From NCBI GenBank assembly GCA_900708905.1, contig CAADRB010000001.1, positions 2,062,051-2,126,050 on the forward strand: a DNA stretch of 64,000 nt, written 5' to 3'. The notes beneath the pieces were generated by a model. That model did not search any database, was not told the origin of the DNA, and worked only from the letters and a program-made list of their open reading frames with translations. Of the stretch, positions 41,501 to 56,500 are shown in pieces (position 1 is the first letter of the stretch; each line of letters starts with the position of its first letter). This stretch comes from Hymenolepis diminuta (Eukaryota; Platyhelminthes; Cestoda; Cyclophyllidea; Hymenolepididae). The translations under genes and the position numbers were made by a program.

Positions 41501-44500
41501 CGTAAACAATAACTCGTCCAGAATCCCGGGAATAAAATCATGAAAGTTGAGCTTTGGAATATTTGAATATGACAATATTAATTTTGCAATTTTTGAAAAA
41601 GTAAACAATTCAACTCTTTCGGAAATCAAAGTAAGCTTTTTTACATTAAAACAACATTGTGTAACTTTGTCCAATCCCCTTTTTATCCCTTGCTGGGAAA
41701 TTTTGCTTTTTGGCATGTTCAGACGAAATACCAGATTTGTTTTCCATTACCATGACAAAAATAATCAAGCTCGACTTATTTTTAGGTTTTAAAAGTGAAT
41801 TAACTCAATTTTACAGGATCATAACATTTTATCCTTTAATTAACAAGGGCATAAATTGATTTATATCTCAGTAAAACAAGAGCCTAATTTATATGAGAAA
41901 TAAAGCAACGGAAGATATCAATGAAAAGATACACATTTTTAGTTTAGTCTTAAAACTATTACATAATAAAATAATGGTAGTGAATTCAAAGTAAACACAG
42001 CATCGATTCTGTATTTCTTTAAATGAATTCTTCACTTACGCGGTCCCATGCTAAGTGGTACTACAATTTGATCACAAAATTATATATTTATTATAGAGTA
42101 TTAATTGAAGCTTAGAATAATCAAACTGCAAAATAAATCGTAATGAAATTGAAACATATTGTCTTTGACATACTTGGAGTGTCCTGGCGAGCTGATAGTA
42201 AGTAAAGGTGACGTTTAAGTTTATAGATGTTAGTGGAAATGTTGGTTTCTGCTTCTTTTAAATATTTCCTACACTACTTGAATTCCTATTAGTAGGTACA
42301 AAAAAGTAATTCTTCTGTTTCTTTAATTTATTTCCAGTTTAGTTAGCCTTTTACATCCTTATTATCCTTTTATGTTAATGCGCTAGATCAGTAGTTATTA
42401 CTAAATATCTATACCAGATTACTTTCTTAACAAGCCGCTATCATTTTGAAAGCATATTCTGCATTAATTGTTTTTATCTGCAACAACAGAACGTACTTGC
42501 CAAAGGTTACTAATGGTAAACTGTACCGTGTCACATATATCATTACCTGCCTTGCTTATTTACATTTGGTTGGAAATGAAGGTATAAAGACCAACCATGA
42601 AATTAAAACAATCGGTGAGCAGATCCTGAATGTAATATGAATTTGATCATACCTATGAACCAAGGAGTTAAATTATACATATTAAATAACTGGCCATCAA
42701 AAAGTGATTCAGAATTTATGGCGTCCTGACTTCATTACCTACCTACTAATGATCTTATTCTGATGATTTCGTTATTAAAACCTGAAAGAGCTTTCAGCAA
42801 TACCTTGAGTAATGACACTGGTTAAGTCAAAGTCACAACAAAATTTAAAAACATATTTTGCAGTAACTGTCATATCTTCTCTCAGCTCTGAATGATCTAA
42901 GTTCAATTAGGAGTATAAGCCAATTTTACTTGTGAGTTAGATAGATGCGGAATTTTAGGTCGAAAAAGTAATCAAAATTATTAAATATCCATTGTTTTGT
43001 AACACTATTAACTTTCAATACTAACAAAAACGCAAAGATGTGAAAAAAGAACCCACGTTTAGCCAATTTGGTGGATTGATCCTCTAAGCATAAAAGAAAA
43101 ATGAATAATAAGATTAATTAAACCATTTTTGCCATAATTTGATAAGACCCTTGTTTATTGTTTAAATATTAGCATCGTGAAGCAGATATATTTATTTCTA
43201 ATTCCAAATTATTCGGTTATCATTTAACTACGCCAAAATCAAAAGGAGTTTTAAATATGAAGATATGATATTGAAATGGACTATTCAATACAACAAGACA
43301 AATTTTAAATCCGCATTACCAATGATTCTGTTTAAATTCATTTCTGTCGGGAAATAAATCAAATTTAATAATTAATTTCATATTAATGTATTTTTAATAA
43401 AAGGAGATAAATAAAAATCGAAATAAACTTACTGGGTGTTGATGGCTCATCTAAACGGGCAAATTAACAATATGCTACAAAACATCATGGGAAAATTAAT
43501 ATGAAATCGTATTTATAAAATATAGTGCACATAATTACTGATTTTTGATGATTTCTCTGAAAGAGTAATTTGAGATTAGCAATATATAATTTCGATTCAA
43601 CATCATTTTTACATACTCTTGTGCAACATTAAGGGGTTGATCACCAATTTATTCTGTAACAAAATTAAGGTTTTAGTTGAAATACTTACCTTTCGGAGAT
43701 TTCATTAACTTTACTAAATTAATAAAGTAATACATTGATTCAAGTTAAGTCATTATTACTGTTAATTATTAAAAATCAACTATATGGGTAAAAGGAGGGC
43801 TACAAAGCAAACTGTCTAGTTTTGTAAGATCATAAACTTAGTAACCGTTGCACTGAAACATTTTCTAAGATACTGAAATTTGTTAAGCTCCATAAGAAAT
43901 TGTTTGATCATTTTATGAGAGACGTAGGATCGGGAAATATTACCCTCCACAAATTTTATTATAAAAAGACGGGTAGGATAAGGAGATGGTGGCATAATAT
44001 TTCTTATTAAGAGAGCACAGAGAGGAGCAGAAGAAGGTTCATACAACACTAGCTAAACAACGGAGAAGTCCAATAAAGTGCAAAGGAATCGAAAGGAAAT
44101 TTCATATGTAGTGAATGGGTTAAATTGATGAGCAACAATTAGAATCTTAATTTTATTTTATCCTATGTTGAAATATTCCATATTCTTATTAGTAAAGAAC
44201 ACAGAGGACACCGCAACCTTTCTACCAATTATCTGAGGACATAATTCACCAGTTGAAGGAAAAAATCGATATTTCACTTGAAGGTCAGGAGGGGGTGAAT
44301 ACATAAACGACTATGCAAAGAAAGCAATAAACTGAACGAAAATTGGAAACTAAACCACAATCACCAATAACACGGATTTTAAATATAAACAATTTTATGG
44401 CAAACTGAATATATACCTGGTGTTAGCGGCTGAGACTCTTCTAAAATAATAAACAAATTTTTCAACTGTGCACAATATTGATTGAACTAATCGGTGAATC

Positions 44501-47500
44501 TTAGCATGATTAAAACGAAAATGATTTCACGTATTTTGCTTTTCCATGCCATAAATAAAATTAAATTTATCGTTTACTCTGCAATGGATTCCACATTTTT
44601 AGCACTATAAAAAATGTTTGCCAATAATGCAATGAAGCTATAATGATCTCCGTAAAATTTTTATTGCCTCCTTTGTTAGATATCAGTAATTTCCCCTTTC
44701 GTTACATTTAAATTAATGTTAAAAGAACAATTTGAGATCGCTCTCCTATTTAGTTATATATTGCTTATATTGGTTTATGGCAGTTGAGGCCAGGTTTCCT
44801 CTCCATTTGTACGAAATCATGAGAAGAATGTGACCGTGCAGATGTTAGAATATTTTACTTGAATATGACTCAAGGAAGGCAGCAGCTTTGTAACCAGTAC
44901 TTTTTATGAAGAAGTACAACCTAAAGCGTGAGCTTTGGGTAACAGAAGGAATTTAAGTGAACTGTTCAAATGCCGTGGAAGAGAGATATACACAGCTTTG
45001 TAAAGAAAATAATGAATTGGATCAAAGTCGATAAGTGATTCAAGATAAATGAAACTTACACATATTATGAAGTCAATAAAACACAAAGGCAATCAGATTT
45101 GGTTAGAGAATTATCCACTTTTGATATTGAGTATACACCGTTATCATATTTTGACTCCATAATCAAAGAATAAGTAATTTCTTTTATCAAATATAAGATA
45201 TATTATAAATCGGAATTGTAAAATATCAAAATTGTGTCAAAATTCTCTTTGCAAATCAATTCGTTAGGAGAACTAAATTACTCAAGTGCTAAAGTCTACG
45301 ATCCAAATGCATTGATAATTCAAGTGTTGTAAGATTCTTTCGACACTAACTTTTATACATTTACATTCACTCCTCTCCCTCTCCTTTCACCCTTTGTTGA
45401 ATTAGTAGACTGGAGTTTAGTGATTTCCCATAATAAAAATATATAAATACTCGCCCTGCGATGGATGACAATAAAATTATGACAAGACTGATAATAAAAT
45501 ACCAACGGAGGGTTTGTGGTAAGACAAGATCTAAACTTTATTGAGCTGTATCCTGTTGGTTTAAAAATGCCATCGAACAGTCCAATAAAAGTTCCGTATT
45601 TCGACCCTGCCTAGTTTGCAAGACCAATATACTTCTTAGTTCAGCCTTCGCAGCTTAATTAGGAATAGAATGTTCTTCCGCTGAAAGCGAGATAAAACTT
45701 AACCGTAAAAAATGTGGTTATTTTTGCCAGTGTTTAATATCAGAAACAACAATTGTAAATAACTTTTTAATTTTAAAATATTATATTGTTTTCTTATATT
45801 AATATTTTTATTTCTACACTCTTTTAATCGACTGTCATCAAAAAACTGGGTGGTAAACACTCAAATGCAACTTATAATAAACGTATTTTATTAAAATGTC
45901 TTATTTCTAGTAAAACCTTTGACGTATTTTGGATTTAAAATAACAGTTATTAACCTTTTGGAAAGACTACGGAATATTAAAAAGGAATAAATATTAAATT
46001 GCATGCGATCCCTTTAGCATGATAAGCTTTTCAAAATAAGTTACCTGAATTAGACAACAAAACATCGCCTAGAGAACAAAAAAATAACTCATGTTAAAAA
46101 AGTGCAAAGAAGAAACTTCAGGAGCTTAAGTTTAAAAAATCAATCTTAAAGGTAAGTGTAATGAAAATAAATAGATTTTTATGTTTTTTTAGATTTCGAA
46201 ATTTTTTGAAAAAGTTGTCTAAAGTCTATTAGTCAAAATTTGTACTTGATCTCTTTAATTAGAACTTCTTTCGAGCAAATAGCTAGGAAGAAGAAGGAAA
46301 AAACACATGTGATCAAAGAGATAGCCTAGTTGCTAAGGAAGTCCTTAGTCTTTGCCGGTCTATTATGGCCAAACTATCCAACAAAGAAATTTTACCTTTC
46401 AAAATCTATAACCCTAACTCTTAGAGGAATCCTTCAAGAACAGTAATCATCATGTTTTTAACTGTATGTGTACAATTAAGGAGATTAGTGCGCAGTAAAT
46501 ACAACAGTTATATCAGGCGACAGTTATTAAATGTCTTAAAAGAAAGCTCTCTTTGTCTTTAGGGGATAATTTAGTAAATACCATCTTCTTTTGAAGGTAT
46601 TTAACGGTTAGGCGTTACAAATACCCGATGACAAAAACATGTGCACATATTCCGTAAGAGCAACAGAGAAATAACCCAAATGAAATCCCGAACAGTATGG
46701 ATCATATCTCGTCAACCCCTTTATCAAAAAGCATTCGCTTGAATCAACAATTTATTATAATTTAATAAAAATAATCCTATGGACGAAATTAAATTCTGCA
46801 AAAAATATAACCAAATCATTTACTGAATAGTGCAATTATCAACAATTAAGATCAGATGAAATGGATGATCATAAGAATCACATGTTAGCGCCCCAGTGAA
46901 ACTCTAGCCAGTAGATTCTTTCAAATAATTTATTGGAAACATACACAGGCAACTTAATTTAAGTAGTAATGCTCTTATTTTAGTGAAGCAATTTTATTTA
47001 GGTAGCAATGATATGATAACAAATTTATGTAAATCAAGCAAGTTTAACTCAGACCCCTACCACCTTTTTGAGAATTTTTTCCTCCTAAAAAGATTAGTAA
47101 TTTAAAAAAAATATTTACACTTAAAAATTTGTACAAGCTAACTGAGTATTTTTTACAGGCACAACAACTATGGGCTATTAAGAATTTAATGTAAAACTGA
47201 CATTGAAAAATCATGCTTTCATTTGAATTATTTGGGTAAAATTTTTTATAGAAAGTATTTATTTTAATTAAGTCAAAAAATTATGGGCGACAAATTTGAA
47301 TAACGGTTAAAATAAAAAAACTGAGCAATATCCGAAACATAAGAATACCTTTCATGGAAGATGAAATTTTTTCGTCTATTTCGTCGGAACAATTTAGAAT
47401 AAAGATGTTTAGTGCAAAATTTATCCTACATAAATCATTTTCAAGTAGACCTCACCGTTCGATTGGTTCTGTGTTTCACCTTTTAGAAAATTGGAAATAA

Positions 47501-50500
47501 GGAAATCAATATATTAGGAAAGAGCACTCACTCATAAATTCTTATGACTCAATTGAGTTACCAGATTGCGGATTTTGAGAACCAGATTCTAATTTATGTG
47601 TTTAATGTAGTATTAGTTTTTTATAATTTAAAGTATAAACATTGTAACATAGTGCAAAATTTACCTAGTTCTTTGGAAGAGGATCCACCTTTAGATTAAA
47701 AATGTCAACAAATTTTGTGTTTTAATTATTTTAAAAATTGATTTTCAGCTCTGCTCTTATAAAACCGTTTACGTTGCTTACAACATATAAGATCATTCTA
47801 CTTTCTCAAAATTTAAAAAAATATGGTTTGGATTTGCAAAACCAACTGTTATAATTAATATTCGGTTATTAGGTACTGGATACCAAGATTGTCAAGCAAT
47901 TTGGGTGATAAATTATAAAATTTGCATTTTGGAATATACAACTTTAATCCGATCGTCAAATAATCCTCTTTGATAACTTAACTATACGTTGCGCATCTTT
48001 TAATCTCTTCTCGCTTATCGCTTCTGGAGCTTTCTGTTAACTCATTCAGTTGCCTTCCTAGAAGTATTTAAAATCTTAAGAATAAACGTACCAGAAGTTT
48101 GGGCTACAGAACAACCTAGAGTTTTGAAAACCTATTTTATGAAATCAAAGAAAGTTTACTATTATTTTATATTTTCGCTCAATAACTTGCCCGGTGATGG
48201 TGATCTGGATCTGTCTATTTAAAAGTTAAGCCCGTAAAATATTAGAATCTTACTGGAAATCTTTTAGCTATGATTTATTTTATATGCAAAAATAACATAC
48301 TTTTTGACGTCTTCCTGATATCTTCTGTGAAATTGCAAAAAAGAACAAGAACTAAATACTTTTTGGATTATGCTCAACATCATAAACGAAAAATTCTAAC
48401 TATTTCCCATTCTTAGCTGTAAATGCATTGAATTCAAATCTTGTCCATGATATTCTGTTCATGAGCTGATCTCAATCTAAGGAGATTTCAAAAAGAATAA
48501 TACCACTCTTTTTTGCGCCTAATTGGTGTAATCAACTTACTACTGCAATCTGACTCCCAACTTTTGGTATATTAAAGCCGGTGAACTAGTAACTCCAGAT
48601 AGAGCTTTGGTCACCTGCTTAATATTAGACATATTCCAGTTAACAGTAAGCTACAGATTTAATTGGAGTTCGGAATATTCAATTCACTTCAACAAATCGA
48701 AGAAATCAAAACTATGCTTCCAACAGCAACACTGATTGAAACTTTTAGAATAATAAGAAATTTATTTCGAAAACAGACTACCTACCGCAGGATTCCACTT
48801 GCGGTTTTGCTTTATTAATGGAAAAAAATAAGTTTTTGTATTTTACATAAGAAGGGCAATTAACAATGTAACGCCTATTAAAATTCGTACATGGTTTTGA
48901 ATCTTTTTCATCATCGTATTTATCTATAAAAAAGTTAGCCCTTAATATGCATTTTTACTCAAAAATTTAAAAATCCGAAATAATAAAGTTAATGTAATGA
49001 AAATAGTTCTAAACTGCTTAAAATGCGATTTAAAACAATGATTTACCGGTCTTTGCATCTTGAGAACCAGGTTCTGATTCATATGTAAAATTTATTATTC
49101 AAAATTGCAAAATAAAACTATAAATTTTTTAAATATTGAAAAATATCCGATTCTATAATGTTTCATCCATCTTTTAATAAGAAAATGTAAATAAATATGA
49201 CGTTTGAATTACTCTACTGTGAACTAAATCTTAAAAAATTAAACCAGAATTCCCTGAAAGGTTCATAACATTCATAACATAATTCATAACATTCTTTACG
49301 ATTGGGTTTAAGTATTGAAAGTCCACTTGCAATGACATCTAGCGCCATTATAAATCCATAGTAATTATCAAATTTTTTAAGAAAACAACTGAGTTCTCTA
49401 CCGATTTGCAACTTCTTACTTCCATAATTAAATAAACTGCTCTGCTTACACTACAGTGTATTTGCATGTCATCTTCTGAGAATGTCACGGACAAGAGTTC
49501 ATTCAGATACACAGGAATCAATGATGAAAAGTGAATCTTGTAAAGTTAAAATGTTACCAAGTGGCTTGTATCTCAGATAAAAAGGCCGCCAGTTCAATGT
49601 TTCCAGAATGCAAATCACGTAAGACCCTTGACACACTCACTCCATTTACACCCTTCACACATACTTTACTGGACATTGTGGCAATTTTTCGTGCTCAGAT
49701 GCCATTCTATTATTAAAGAATTCAACGTTTTTCATATCGTTATGAATTGTATTGTCTTGTGTTTTTCTTGTTTTTTACTTATCTACATATTTTTATCAAT
49801 AATATTCAAATAATATCATACATAAATAATATATTTTTTCATAAAAATACAATAATCCTGAATGCTTTTTGTGAATTAGTTTATAAATATGTTCATCTCA
49901 TTAAAGTACCTGTTAAGTAGGCACTGCTTACTGTTGTTGTTACTAGAAAAATAAAACCTTGTTTTACTTAATTCCCTGAAAATAAGAGTCATTTAAAAGA
50001 ACGTTAAAAGTTCTGTCAACTCGCGTGGTTGAAGAAAGAGCTCAAAGCCCCGATTTACAAAATTTCGTCTAATTTAAATCAAATTACATGGAATTGGATT
50101 TGGACGCCATTCTGAAATTTAAATTTAGTACATAACTTTCGAATATCAACTAAAACAAACTAATATCAAGCATTAAAAACATCTAGGAAACTAATGAGTA
50201 ACTGTGGCACAAAATAGGCAATTTGAAATTACCCGATGGACGCGTAAGAGGTTGAACTATATTTATGAAATAATTAGTTATATTAATTTCTATTTATTTA
50301 AATTACTTCTGAATGTTAAACTCTAAGGTATTTTTAAAATTGACTTGCATGATGCAAAGCTGGACAAATACAATGTTTTTTAAAAAGAAATACTAAATCA
50401 ACCCCTTACTAGGCGGAAATTCAAAGTATTCATCATGATGAGCTATTAAATAGAGGTCCGATCATATTAAAAGTTTGACTGTTTTTCAAATGACAAATAA

Positions 50501-53500
50501 TTCGTAGTGCTTTTACCCTTTTCGGTCTCCTCATCCTCAGAGAATAGAACTGTAGGCTTCTTTGGAGTTCTACTAGATTGTTCTAAAAGGGATAGATTCA
50601 ATAATTAAGATAAATCAATAAAAATATCTGTAAAAATGAGATGTAAATGGAGTTAATCACAAACATTTCCTTAGCTAACACTAATCTAAGAGAAACATTG
50701 GAAGTTTCATATCATTCAGTAATACCCAATAATAGCCTAATGGCGAATATAATAATACAAAGAGAAAAAGATTCTATTTTTTTGAAAAGAAAACTTAAAT
50801 ATATATCTAAATTTAGTATTCCATTTATTTAAACTATTCAAGTTCAGTCTAAGAAATTAACTTCTTTGGATCTATCCATTATCAGATGTATTTAATCCAG
50901 GGGTATCAAGAGAGTAATAATAATTATAGTTGAAAATTCTGTAAATTTTAATGCTTCTCCTTCAATAAAATAGCAGTGGATGACTTAAGGATTCCTAATC
51001 TGATGCACAAATTTCCGTTTGTAGTTAACCGAAATTAATCTTACTTTTTTCGAGGACAACGATAAATAGCGCAAATTTCGGCGTTAATATTATACAATAA
51101 GATCGTTAAAACAGAATTATTCAGGGCAAAAAATGCATGAATTTTGAGTAAGAATGGAATAAATTATGATTCGCTCAGGCTCACCTGCAAGTATTTCTCC
51201 TTTTCCTAATTTTGTCAAAGAAATATTAAGTCAATAATTAAATTTTAGAAAATATATTTTCATTATTTTGTAATATACTCATCTAACTATTTAATATATA
51301 TGAGAAAATGTAACCAACTTATGGACTGACCTTCACCAGAAGAAACGCCACCTGGTTGCTCTGCTCATATTAAATGAAACACTTCATTTATTTTGTTTTA
51401 AAGAAATCAATATTTAAAATTAATAAGGCCAAGATTTGTACCATCAAATATGCTTTTCACTAGCAAGAGAAAAAAGTTTCATTTATTTGGCCGTTATTTT
51501 GCAGTTCAAAATAGAGTGTCTGTTATTAACATATTAACATGAAAATAAATTCCTCATCCTTTCCATACCTGCGAGCTTGGTACTGCGAAAAGCGTCTATA
51601 AAATATTTGTTGATTAAGTTTGTAATGTGATCTTATGAACTTGTAATATATTAGAAGTATAAGGCAATCAAATTTTTCAATCCTATCCTCTTTTATTGCC
51701 AAAATTGAATGAAAAAAATTGTTGCAATATTTTGATTTAACGAATTATATTAATTATATATATTATTATATTAATTTTATAACGGTTTTTACCATCATAT
51801 TCGCCTCTTACTAAAACAAAAAATACCAGTTATCTCAATTATTTAGTCATTATTTGAACATCAAATAATAAAGATTAATTTAAATAATTTATCATTATAT
51901 TTACATACTTGCAAGCCCGCCACTCTGATAGATGTCTATAATATAATCAATGTTTGATTAGCCAAAATTGGTTTTCTATCGATTGATTATTTACTTAAAT
52001 GAAATAAAGGCCACAAACTATGCTTTATAAGGTATTGAGTAAATTAAATTAACCATGTTAAAGTCTGTGTGATAGGCGTTATTGATTCTCACTGAGCTTC
52101 TTGGTTTTGTGAAAATTAAATGATTATAAATTATGAGACAAAATTTAGACGATTTTCACGTACCTCTTTCAGGACGGTTGAGTGATATGCTTTCTAATTA
52201 TCGAATTATTTAAGAGGTTAGAGAATCTTTTATGACATATAAAACTAACGCAAATTTAACCGTCTCAGTATTTTATAGTGCCTGTACAGTCCTCAATTCC
52301 TAAATTTAAATCTAGATCCACTTGTAGAAGACATGATGTTGATTTTATTTCGTTAATAATTGAAAAAATTTTACCACTGTTAGGTAGCAAATAAATTCCT
52401 TACCATCAGATTCATATTTATCAGTTGATTCGCCTATTAAAATATGTATATAGTTATCCTAATAAAATACAGTTTAAGAACAGTTCAAAAAACTGTTACT
52501 TATATTTTGAACTTTGCTCATTTTAATACTTTTTAATTCTAACCTTTGAAGGTCCTCTCTGAAATGTAATAAACAGTATATTAATACACCCGTTAGTATT
52601 TTACTACTGAGCTATTAATAATATTTGAAATATCAAATATATAGTTATAAAACATACTAGGTGGAGTGGGTTGTGATTCAGCGGATTCTATTAATTTTAA
52701 AAATGATAAAATTTTGTTTATAAATCCGACAAAATGGAATATTAAATTTAACCGCACCATCTTGATGAATACTGCTTTCGGCTACAGCATCAGTAAAAGT
52801 AAACGCGTAAGATAAATGAGATAATAATCCAAGAAAATTTGCTTGATGGTTAAATGATCACCTTTTCAAAAACAAATCTAACTGAATAAATTAATAAAAA
52901 AATATACCTGAATGTGAATGTCGCCGCTTGGGTGCTGATTCTATTAAAAATTTAATTCGTTTTGAATTTTATTTTATCCCATAGGAAATCATTAAATATC
53001 ACTTAAACTTCATAAAATCACTCCAAAATTTGTATTATTGTATGCTTCGCATACAAAAGCTATTTGGATTTAGATGGTCATAAAGTAACTACTAAAATTC
53101 CATTAATTGTATGAGTCACTCAAAGTAAGAACGACTGCCGATATCTTCATATGATTTGGTTTGCATTTCGATGACTGCATAAACGTATGAATAAGATATC
53201 TAAGACAATTACTTCCAACTAGTTTCCACAATGAACCGTTGTATCTCATTATTTTATCTAACTTATTATGCTGCATTTCTAACAGGCCAAACATTTTGAA
53301 TTCCAAAGTATAAAACGCCTCATTATTGTAAATTTAACTTGAAACTTATCATTATATTGTCTTTTATTATTGTCTCAGAAAAAATTTTTTGTCTCATTTT
53401 AAAGCCAATGTTGTTAACATCAGATTTCCTCATTTTCAGAAATATACTCAGAATATTATTTGGATATCCGCAGTGATAAAAGTAAATATAAAATTTTACT

Positions 53501-56500
53501 CTCCATAGTGCCTCTGCTGCATTAATTCTGCCATTAAAACTCATTTTTAGTTATTACCAAATGAAATCTTAAATTTTTCTTTAGAAAAGGCCTCTACAAT
53601 CAAAATACTTAAACTTTAAATTATATATAATTACATAAGCGGTCCGTGTAAATGAATGTCGTAATTTAAAAGGAAACAGCTAGTTTTATTATCGTGCTAA
53701 TTTTAATATAATATTTTAAACGAGAAGTTTAAATCCAGAAACAAATAAACAATGGGCCTTTAGATGTTAAAAGTTTTATAAAAAATGAGAATAAATAATT
53801 ATTTAAATATTAGTTAAGTGATAAATTTATATATCCTATTGAGTTTTTCAGCTGAAATATCTTTTCAATTTCAATATTCTCATCCATTTATTTAACGAAG
53901 TGTTCAGATAAAGTACACATTACATATGCTTACAAATTAATTATTCAAACACGATATTTTAAAAAATTGTGCTTCAAGCCAATTAATTGAATTTCGAACT
54001 CTATGTACCCCATCATTTATCGATAAAAATTATAATATCAATAAATTTAGCGCCTAAATTATTTGACCAATGTTTGAAAATATTTCATTAAATAAATTAA
54101 ACCAGGTTGCATTCGTCATAGGCTTTTTATTTCAAATTTACACTTGCATGATTTTGTCAGCAGTTACTTTTAATACGAATAAAAATTAGGTTTAATAAAT
54201 TTACCCATGAGGTCTGAACATGATGTAGATGGGTCTTAAATCAGAAAAACATAAATTATTTTGTTACTGTGAATGAAAAGTTAATAATTTACTCGAAGTA
54301 ATAGACCTCTTACGTAATATTTCACAAGTTTCTACTAAGCCTCTAATATCTACAAAATTAAAAAATGTGTATATCAAGTTGCGGCAAGCGCACTCAATCT
54401 TTATCAATCATTAAAAACACTTCATAGCCGCAATTATTTTCAGGTGATATTTTGACTCCGCTCAACTGTTTTTCTGCCCACATATGTTCTTAAGCTACAA
54501 TACTGTCTTAAACTAAGATTGTACTTTTATTGAAAGTTTCATCCGATAGCTTTGCAAAAGGAGGACAGCTTCCAAACTCGTAAATATATTTCTGGATGTC
54601 TTCGGAGACCATTTACATGAATAAGTCCTTCATGATGTTAACGTTCATGAGACCTCGCACTCCTGCCGTCACAATCGTAATAATTATCTATTGAGACCCA
54701 TACCTGGCCTCGAACTCTTTGATATCGCATTCGTTGTGGTTGTCTGTCAAGATCCCATAGACCGAACTCTTTCTATATGTACATATATATCTCTATCCAT
54801 TTCCTTCTCTCCCGACCTGTGATCTTTCCCAAATAAACTCTACTCACCATTGTCTTGCGTTCTCTCCATATTACTGTGTGGTTAAGATCAAAAGGAACAG
54901 GAAGTGATTAGCTAGTGGTATGGATAGGGATTCAGAATCACTATCTAGACAATCATGAGCATCGAAAAATCGAAATCATTTATTTCCTGACCACATATCT
55001 ATTCAAAAATCCATTTTAAAAGAAACCCTCGATTATTCTTAAACGTTTTGGAGCCGCATAATAAAATTTTATTTGAATATTTGCTTCACGAATGTTAGAG
55101 AGTAAATTTAATTGAAGTGCTAACGATGAGTCAAAACGTAAACATATAATGTTCTTTATTATTGTTTTACCTAAAACCCACTTAACGTTATCCTAAACAA
55201 TATAACAAAAAATAAATAAAGTGATCCAATAAATTTAACATAAAGAAATTTACCTTCATTAGAATAAAGTGTCTTCGGGGGCGCTACAAGGCAAAAATTT
55301 TGCTGATAAACTTGTAACTAATACATTCACTTTCTACTACAGTTTTAATCGTCGTAATATTTGTAATAATAGTAACCTAATTTTTCATAAAACGAAATAA
55401 TATTTGCGGTGATATTAACGAATCTACATGGAAAATATGCCAAATTTATGTTTATAAGATGACAAATTCTGTAGAAAATATGCAATACGCTGTTTCGACT
55501 AAAATTTTAAACTTTATTACCATGTGCTTTTTTAATATATTATATATTTATATATATTATTTCATTATTATTAGTTCAAGATAAAAGACAGATTACACAC
55601 ATTGAGAAGAAGATATTTAAAAGAAATAAAGAAGAATAAAATTAACAACAAATTAAAAACACACATTTTGGTGTTGAACGTGAAGTCGACGGTCCTAAAA
55701 ACACAAAATGCAAAACAACTTTTAAAGAATTTCAAAATTGGCAAAAATTACTGGATCATTTTGACTTGTATTTAAAAAAATGAAACATTTTCAGAATCAT
55801 CGATTTTATTTCACTAAATTTTAGCCGAATAGGAAAATATATAAGATGTAAGTTGAACTAGCGAAAGAAATCGACTGATTATTTTCATGCAATATTTCGA
55901 TAAAAATTATAGAGCACAATTAAATATTAATCTTCCTCATAACAGGTTGCATAACAAAGATCTACTTTCAGTTAGTGGAGGTGGAACTTTAAAAATTGAT
56001 CCTACATTAAAGGAAATCAGTCTTTACTTGAGAAATACCATTTGTATTATTTTACCCTAATATCCATGCCATGAATACATCTAAATTTATATTTAGCATC
56101 TTCTCTGTAGCAGATATCAAACTAACATGACGTTTCCCTTATCCACTATCTATAATACATTTTCGGAATGAACAAGGCCCTCTAGATCACCTAAATTGTG
56201 TAGGTCTTCATGAATGCGTATTAGTTCACCACCTAATTAGAATATAACATGGTTCCTGATTACATTTTAAGTGTTTTAAAACTTAGAAACCTCAACTGAT
56301 TAATATTTGTTGTGTGATTTATTTAAAACAGAAAGTCTAAAAATAATCCAAGATTTTACAATTAACACATGTAAAATATCAGTTGGAATAAACCCCAATA
56401 CAATTACCTTCAATAAACGGATGAAACATCGATGGCTCTATAATATGGGGAAAAAAGGTTTCTTTCCAATTAACTTATTTACTCATTCAGACGACCTGCA

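Noticed and set aside
41480..41792. Overlapping open frames on both strands
   Set aside because: Both are Lys/Phe/Ile-rich background translations; the possible donor near 41507 gives no in-phase exon.
43816..44049. - strand open frame of 77 codons
   Set aside because: No splice support and no similarity to anything I know; probably chance in AT-rich sequence.
49449..49474. Candidate micro-exon with donor gtaagc
   Set aside because: 26 nt with the best donor; only a weak gtgtaa donor gives 24 nt. Not reliable enough to annotate.
53103..53544. Two adjacent - strand open frames of about 70 codons
   Set aside because: Composition follows the AT-rich background, no splice sites fit the array phase, and no recognisable motif is present.
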